From: CALOBA01 sp942491465
Lineage (GTDB): Bacteria > Pseudomonadota > Gammaproteobacteria > Chromatiales > Chromatiaceae
DNA length: 45,608 nt
Assembly (NCBI GenBank): GCA_942491465.1
Contig: CALOBA010000058.1
Location: 1 to 45,608 of the forward strand
Direction of reading: 5' to 3'
The position numbers and the translations under genes are program-made. Under the pieces are notes generated by a model. That model was given only the letters and a program-made list of their open reading frames with translations, did no database searches and had not been told where the DNA came from. Below, piece by piece: positions 41,745 through 45,608 of this stretch (position 1 is its first letter; each line of letters begins with the position of its first letter).

Positions 41745-43079
41745 ATGACTCTCACGCTGAAGGTACTCATCGGCATGGTGCTCGGCATCGTCGTCGGGCT
41801 GACCATCAACCTAACCGGAATGAACGCCGAGGGCTCGTTCGTCAACGTCTACCTGGTCGACGGGCTGTTCCATGTCGTCGGCAAGATGTTCGTCAATGCC
41901 CTGACCATGCTGGTGGTGCCGCTGGTGCTGTTCTCGCTGATCTGCGGGGTCTGCGGCATCGGCGACGTCAAGCTGCTCGGGCGCATCGGCTCCAAGTCCT
42001 TCGGGCTCTACCTGCTGACCACGGCGCTTGCCATCGCCTCCGGCATCCTGATCGCCGCAAGCCTGGGCATCGGCAGCGGCATGAACGCCGCCACCAGCGC
42101 CGAGTTCGCCGGCGCCGACGCCCCGCCGCTGGCCCAGGTCCTGATCGATATCATCCCCGGCAACCCGATCAACGCCATGGCCAAGGGCGATATGCTCTCG
42201 ATCATCTTCTTCGCCATCCTGTTCGGCGTCAGCCTGCTGCTGGTGGGCAGAAAGGCCGTCGGCCTGATCGAGCTGATGGAGATCCTGAACGAGGTCATGA
42301 TGAAGATGGTCGGGCTGGTGATGGTGGCCGCCCCCTATGCCGTGTTCGCGCTGCTCGCCTCGGCCATGGCCGACCTCGGCCTCGGGCTGGTCGGCCAGCT
42401 GCTCGGCTACGTCTTGGTGTTGCTCGGCGTGCTGATGTTCCACCTGTTCGTCACCCTACAGGTCATCCTGCGGCTGTTCTCGGGGCTGGGCTCGCGGATG
42501 TTCCTGAAGAAGATGCGCAACGCCCAGCTGTTCGCCTTCAGCACCTCCAGCTCCAACGCCACCATCCCGGTCACGCTGCGCACCGTCACCGAGCGCTTGG
42601 GCGTGAACAACTCGGTTGCCTCCTTCACCGTGCCCTTCGGCGCCACCATCAATATGGACGGCACCGCCATCATGCAGGGCGTGGCCACCGTGTTCATCGC
42701 CAACATCTACAACGTTGACCTGGGCATGGGCGGGTACCTCACCATCATCCTGATGTCGGTGCTCTCGTCCATCGGCACCGCCGGCGTCCCCGGCGTCGGC
42801 CTGGTGATGCTGTCGATGGTCTTCGCCCAGGTCGGGCTGCCGATGGAGGGCATCGGCCTCATCCTCGGCGTCGACCGTTTCGTGGACATGGTCCGCACCG
42901 CGGTCAACGTCTCCGGCGACGCCGTCGTCTCCACCGTGGTGGCCAAGAGCGAGAACAAGCTCGACCTCGCCGTCTACAACGACCCCGACGCCGGCGTGTT
43001 CGCCAGCGGCAAGATGCACGTCGACGAGCAGGTCGAGCGCGAGCTTGCCGAGGCGGTCAAGAAGGTCCACGACCGATAG
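41745..43079 (+). CDS. Dicarboxylate/amino acid:cation symporter (DAACS family)
   Basis: A 444-aa inner-membrane transporter with the family marks SSSNATIPVTLRT (HP1 region), PFGATINMDGTAIMQGVATV (TM7, Asn-Met-Asp-Gly) and the HP2/TM8 region VDRFVDMVRTAVNVSGD. DAACS proteins take up C4-dicarboxylates or acidic amino acids with Na+ or H+. ATG 41745 gives the usual start (TLTLKVLIGMVLGIVVG). A GC-rich perfect hairpin (CCGCCCCG/CGGGGCGG, 43086-43106) follows 6 bp after the stop. Confidence 0.93.
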   Translation: MTLTLKVLIGMVLGIVVGLTINLTGMNAEGSFVNVYLVDGLFHVVGKMFVNALTMLVVPLVLFSLICGVCGIGDVKLLGRIGSKSFGLYLLTTALAIASGILIAASLGIGSGMNAATSAEFAGADAPPLAQVLIDIIPGNPINAMAKGDMLSIIFFAILFGVSLLLVGRKAVGLIELMEILNEVMMKMVGLVMVAAPYAVFALLASAMADLGLGLVGQLLGYVLVLLGVLMFHLFVTLQVILRLFSGLGSRMFLKKMRNAQLFAFSTSSSNATIPVTLRTVTERLGVNNSVASFTVPFGATINMDGTAIMQGVATVFIANIYNVDLGMGGYLTIILMSVLSSIGTAGVPGVGLVMLSMVFAQVGLPMEGIGLILGVDRFVDMVRTAVNVSGDAVVSTVVAKSENKLDLAVYNDPDAGVFASGKMHVDEQVERELAEAVKKVHDR

Positions 43080-43085
43080 CCGCGG

Positions 43086-43106
43086 CCGCCCCGCGTCCCG
43101 GGGCGG
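43086..43106 (+). terminator. GC-rich hairpin after the symporter
   Basis: Perfect 8-bp stem with a 5-nt loop, 6 bp after the stop codon. No T run follows, so termination is probable rather than certain. Confidence 0.45.
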
Positions 43107-43230
43107 ACCAGCCCGGGCCGCAAGCGACGAAACCGCCGTGATCGGATGGGAAACCGGCACCCCGAGCCAACCCGATCCGCCCTGCGGCTGGGGCACGAGC
43201 ACTTCGTTCCCGGCAATCTTGCAAAGCTAG

Positions 43231-43562
43231 CCGAGGCTCGTCGACGCCTTGACCGATTGGAAATCCACCACACACCCAAGCACGGCAGCTAGCCCGACAT
43301 CGCCGAGATCGAACTGAGTGTCTTCACCGAGCAGTGCCTCACGCGGCCCATCTGCGAGATCGAAATCCTGCGCCGTGAGGCCAAGGCATGGGCGGACCGA
43401 CGAAACAAGGAACAAACCGGCGTCGATTGGCAGTTCACGACAGAGGATGCCCGAACCAAACGCAAGCGCCTTTACCCGCAAGTTAAGATGCAATCAGGTA
43501 CTAGCCCCGGCTCTTTGCTGTCCTCATCCCATCAGGTACGACCCGCCTGCGTCGAGACATAA
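43231..43562 (+). pseudogene. IS630-family transposase, C-terminal remnant
   Basis: The frame reads LEIHHTPKHGS, stop (TAG 43290), PDIAEIELSVFTEQCLTRPI, then AWADRRNKEQTGVDWQFTTE and KRKRLYP. This is the C-terminal third of IS630-type transposases, where HTPKHGSW(L)xxAEIE is the conserved block with the last catalytic Glu; the Trp codon is now TAG. Only ~100 codons remain. Confidence 0.85.
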
Positions 43563-43762
43563 AGCTTCTCGACCTTCTCCCGCGCCCACGGTGTCCGCCG
43601 CAGGAACTTCAGGCTTGACTTGATCGACGGGTCGTTGGTGAAACAGCGGATGTTGATGCGGCTACCGAGGCCGTCCCAGCCGTAGTGATCGACCAGGAAG
43701 ATCAGCATCGCCTCGAGCGTAACACCGTGAAGCGGATTGTTGGGCTGGCGATGGGCGGTCAT
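43532..43762 (-). CDS. VF530-family (DUF2132) small DNA-binding-like protein
   Basis: A 76-aa protein that matches the VF530 family well along its whole length: NPLHGVTLEAMLIFLVDHYG, INIRCFTNDPSIKSSLKFLR and TPWAREKVEKLYV. The solved family member is a small helical fold thought to bind DNA; its role is unknown. Its ATG overlaps the stop of the small gene upstream (ATGA), so it is in the operon of the ABC-F gene. Confidence 0.9.
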   Translation of the reverse strand: MTAHRQPNNPLHGVTLEAMLIFLVDHYGWDGLGSRINIRCFTNDPSIKSSLKFLRRTPWAREKVEKLYVSTQAGRT

Positions 43763-43923
43763 GAGATGACCGTCGGCAGGTCGCCGTCGAGGAGACCCGA
43801 GGCGACCTGCTCGAAGCCGTAGGCGCCCGTCGCCGGATCCCGATCGAACACCCCCAGGAGATCGAAACGATCATCGGGCGTCTCGGCATGGCGGATCAGC
43901 ATGATCTTGGTCGCTTGAATCAC
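43759..43923 (-). CDS. 54-aa protein with a histidine-phosphatase-like start
   Basis: A 54-residue frame with a GTG start preceded by GAGGAGG, lying 12 bp after the ABC-F stop and overlapping VF530 (ATGA). It begins IQATKIMLIRHAETPDD, which looks like the first strand and RHxE motif of histidine phosphatases, but ends after ~54 residues, so the rest of that domain is missing. It is either a relic or a short protein in its own right. Confidence 0.6.
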   Translation of the reverse strand: MIQATKIMLIRHAETPDDRFDLLGVFDRDPATGAYGFEQVASGLLDGDLPTVIS

Positions 43924-43935
43924 GGGGACCTCCTC

Positions 43936-45540
43936 TCAGGCACCTGGCACTGGCGCGCTGCCGCTTTCCAGATACGCTTCGTAGTTGCCGCTGAAGTTGA
44001 TCACGCCCTGGGGCGTCAGCTCGATGATGCGGGTGGCCAGCGAGGAGACGAACTCGCGGTCGTGACTGACCAGGATCAGGGTGCCCGGGTAGCCTTCCAG
44101 CGCGGTGTTGAGGGACTCGATCGATTCCATGTCCAGGTGGTTGGTCGGCTCGTCCATCAGCAGGATGTTGGGCTTTTGCAGCATGAGCTTGCCGAAGAGC
44201 ATGCGGCCCCGCTCGCCACCGGAGATGACGTTCACTGGTTTCTTGATCTCGTCCTGGGAGAACAGCAACCTCCCCAGCGTTCCGCGGATGACCTGCTCGT
44301 CGTCGCTGGGCTGCTTCCATTGGTCCATCCAGTCGTAGACCGTGGTGCGCTCGGTGAAATCGGCGGCGTGGTCCTGGGCGAAATAGCCCAGCTGACTGTT
44401 CTCGGACCATTTGACCTTGCCGCCGTCAGGCGTCAGGTCGCCGGCCAGGCAGCGCAGCAGGGTGGTCTTGCCGATGCCGTTGGGGCCGATGATGGCGACG
44501 CGTTCGCCGACCTCGACGGTCAGGTCGAAACCGCTGAACAGCGGTGTGCCGTCATACCCCTTGGCCAGACCCTCTACCTCCAGCGCCAGACGATAGAGCT
44601 TCTTGTCCTGAGCGAAGCGGATGAAGGGGTTGACCCGGCTGGAGGGCTTGATGTCCTCCAGCACGATCTTCTCCATCTGACGCTTGCGGGAGGTGGCCTG
44701 CTTGGACTTGGAGGCGTTGGCCGAGAAGCGGCTGACGAAGGTCTGCAGCTCGGCGAGCTGGGTCTTCTTCTTGGCGTTGTCCGCCTGCAGGCGCTGGCGT
44801 GCCTGACTGGAGGCGGTCATGTACTCGTCGTAGTTGCCGGGGTAGACCCTAAGCTCCCCGTAGTCCAGGTCGGCCATGTGGGTGCAGACGCTGTTCAGAA
44901 AGTGCCGATCGTGCGAGATGATGATCATGGTGCTGTCACGTGCGATCAGCACCTCTTCCAGCCATTGGATGGTGTGGATGTCCAGATTGTTGGTGGGCTC
45001 GTCGAGCAGCAGGATGTCCGGGTCGGCGAACAGGGCCTGGGCGAGCAGCACGCGCAGCTTCCAGCCCGGTGCGACGGCGCTCATCGGACCCTCGTGCTGC
45101 TCCAGCGGGATGGCCAGCCCCAGCAGCAGCTCGCTGGCGCGTGACTCGGCGGTGTAGCCGTCCAGCTCGGCGAACAGCACCTCCAGGTGCGCGACCTCCA
45201 TGCCCTCCTCCTCGCTCATCTCCGCCAAGGCGTAGATGCGATCGCGCTCCTGTTTGATCCGCCACAGCTCGTGGTGCCCCATGATGACCGTGTCCAGCAC
45301 CGTCTGGTCCTCGTAGGCGAATTGGTCCTGGCGCAGTTTGCCGAGCCGTTTGCCCGGATCGACCGAGACGTTGCCCGCGCTCGGCTCCAGATCGCCGCCC
45401 AGGATCTTCATCAGGGTCGACTTCCCAGAGCCGTTGGCACCGATCAGTCCGTAGCAATTACCGCCGCCGAACTTGACGGAGACGTCCTCGAACAGCGGCT
45501 TGCCGCCGAACTGCATGGTGATATTGGCTGTAGAGATCAA
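43936..45540 (-). CDS. ybiT: ABC-F family ATPase, YbiT type
   Basis: A 534-aa cytoplasmic protein with two ABC ATPase domains and no membrane segments. Domain 1: Walker A GANGSGKST, a signature region with the YbiT form VAPGWKLRVLLAQALF in place of LSGG, Walker B LLLDEPTNNLD. Domain 2: GPNGIGKTT, VISGGERGRM, LLMDEPTNHLD. The interdomain linker (SARQRLQADNAKKKTQLAEL-like coiled coil) is typical. ABC-F proteins act on the ribosome E site to rescue or regulate translation. Length matches E. coli YbiT (530). The start is probably TTG 45540, which aligns with the E. coli N-terminus. Confidence 0.93.
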   Translation of the reverse strand: MISTANITMQFGGKPLFEDVSVKFGGGNCYGLIGANGSGKSTLMKILGGDLEPSAGNVSVDPGKRLGKLRQDQFAYEDQTVLDTVIMGHHELWRIKQERDRIYALAEMSEEEGMEVAHLEVLFAELDGYTAESRASELLLGLAIPLEQHEGPMSAVAPGWKLRVLLAQALFADPDILLLDEPTNNLDIHTIQWLEEVLIARDSTMIIISHDRHFLNSVCTHMADLDYGELRVYPGNYDEYMTASSQARQRLQADNAKKKTQLAELQTFVSRFSANASKSKQATSRKRQMEKIVLEDIKPSSRVNPFIRFAQDKKLYRLALEVEGLAKGYDGTPLFSGFDLTVEVGERVAIIGPNGIGKTTLLRCLAGDLTPDGGKVKWSENSQLGYFAQDHAADFTERTTVYDWMDQWKQPSDDEQVIRGTLGRLLFSQDEIKKPVNVISGGERGRMLFGKLMLQKPNILLMDEPTNHLDMESIESLNTALEGYPGTLILVSHDREFVSSLATRIIELTPQGVINFSGNYEAYLESGSAPVPGA

Positions 45541-45608
45541 AACAGGGTTCCGTGAAGGGCTGAGGTAAGGATTGGCCGCGATGCTTTTCGGCAGACCAAA
45601 ATTGCGAA

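Overview
The window is GC-rich, gene-dense chromosomal DNA from a gammaproteobacterium. The algZ-algR-hemC-hemD-hemX order, the aceE/aceF pyruvate dehydrogenase type, a B12-type light-sensor module and many short dispersed palindromes fit a purple sulfur bacterium (Chromatiales/Chromatiaceae, Thiocapsa or Allochromatium type). That assignment is an inference from gene content; no rRNA is present to confirm it.

Layout. 1-4357 (minus): a NarL-type response regulator followed by a very large CheB-CheR-PAS-histidine kinase protein that runs off the left edge and carries two apparent single-base frameshifts. 4358-6390: a mobile patch with a 10-bp repeat array, an inverted pair of ~250-bp nested palindromic elements, a DUF2934 protein and an IS3 orfA fragment. 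6391-7547: a DUF815-type ATPase and tRNA-Arg(CCT). 7988-8839: an exported Met/Pro repeat protein with its own promoter and terminator. 9104-13502: aceE-aceF. 13584-17401 (minus): an operon of a CarH/AerR-like cobalamin sensor protein, an unrecognised 149-aa protein, a histidine kinase and a receiver-PAS-GGDEF diguanylate cyclase; read as a pathway it would turn a light or B12 signal into c-di-GMP. 17564-18829 (minus): an OprB-like porin behind a Fur-like box. 19357-20769 (minus): argH. 20883-25547: algZ-algR-hemC-hemD-hemX. 25630-27189: Fe-superoxide dismutase and a VTT/DedA-type membrane protein. 27190-28060: microsatellite, tandem repeats and gene fragments. 28032-30236 (minus): DUF47 protein plus PiT phosphate transporter. 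31258-35145 (minus): CHASE-PAS histidine kinase plus sigma-54 response regulator. 35576-41095 (plus): an EgtD-like histidine methyltransferase, a PhyH-type dioxygenase, two further SAM methyltransferases and an MFS transporter, which looks like a small-molecule biosynthesis and export locus. 41428-43562: acyltransferase debris, a dicarboxylate-type symporter and an IS630 remnant. 43532-45540 (minus): a YbiT-type ABC-F protein, a 54-aa ORF and a VF530-family protein.

The two strongest candidates for undescribed biology are the B12-sensor/c-di-GMP operon and the EgtD-PhyH-methyltransferase cluster. A third theme is a set of palindromic mobile elements: two families with different terminal inverted repeats carry the same REP-like core, and each family is present as an inverted pair.
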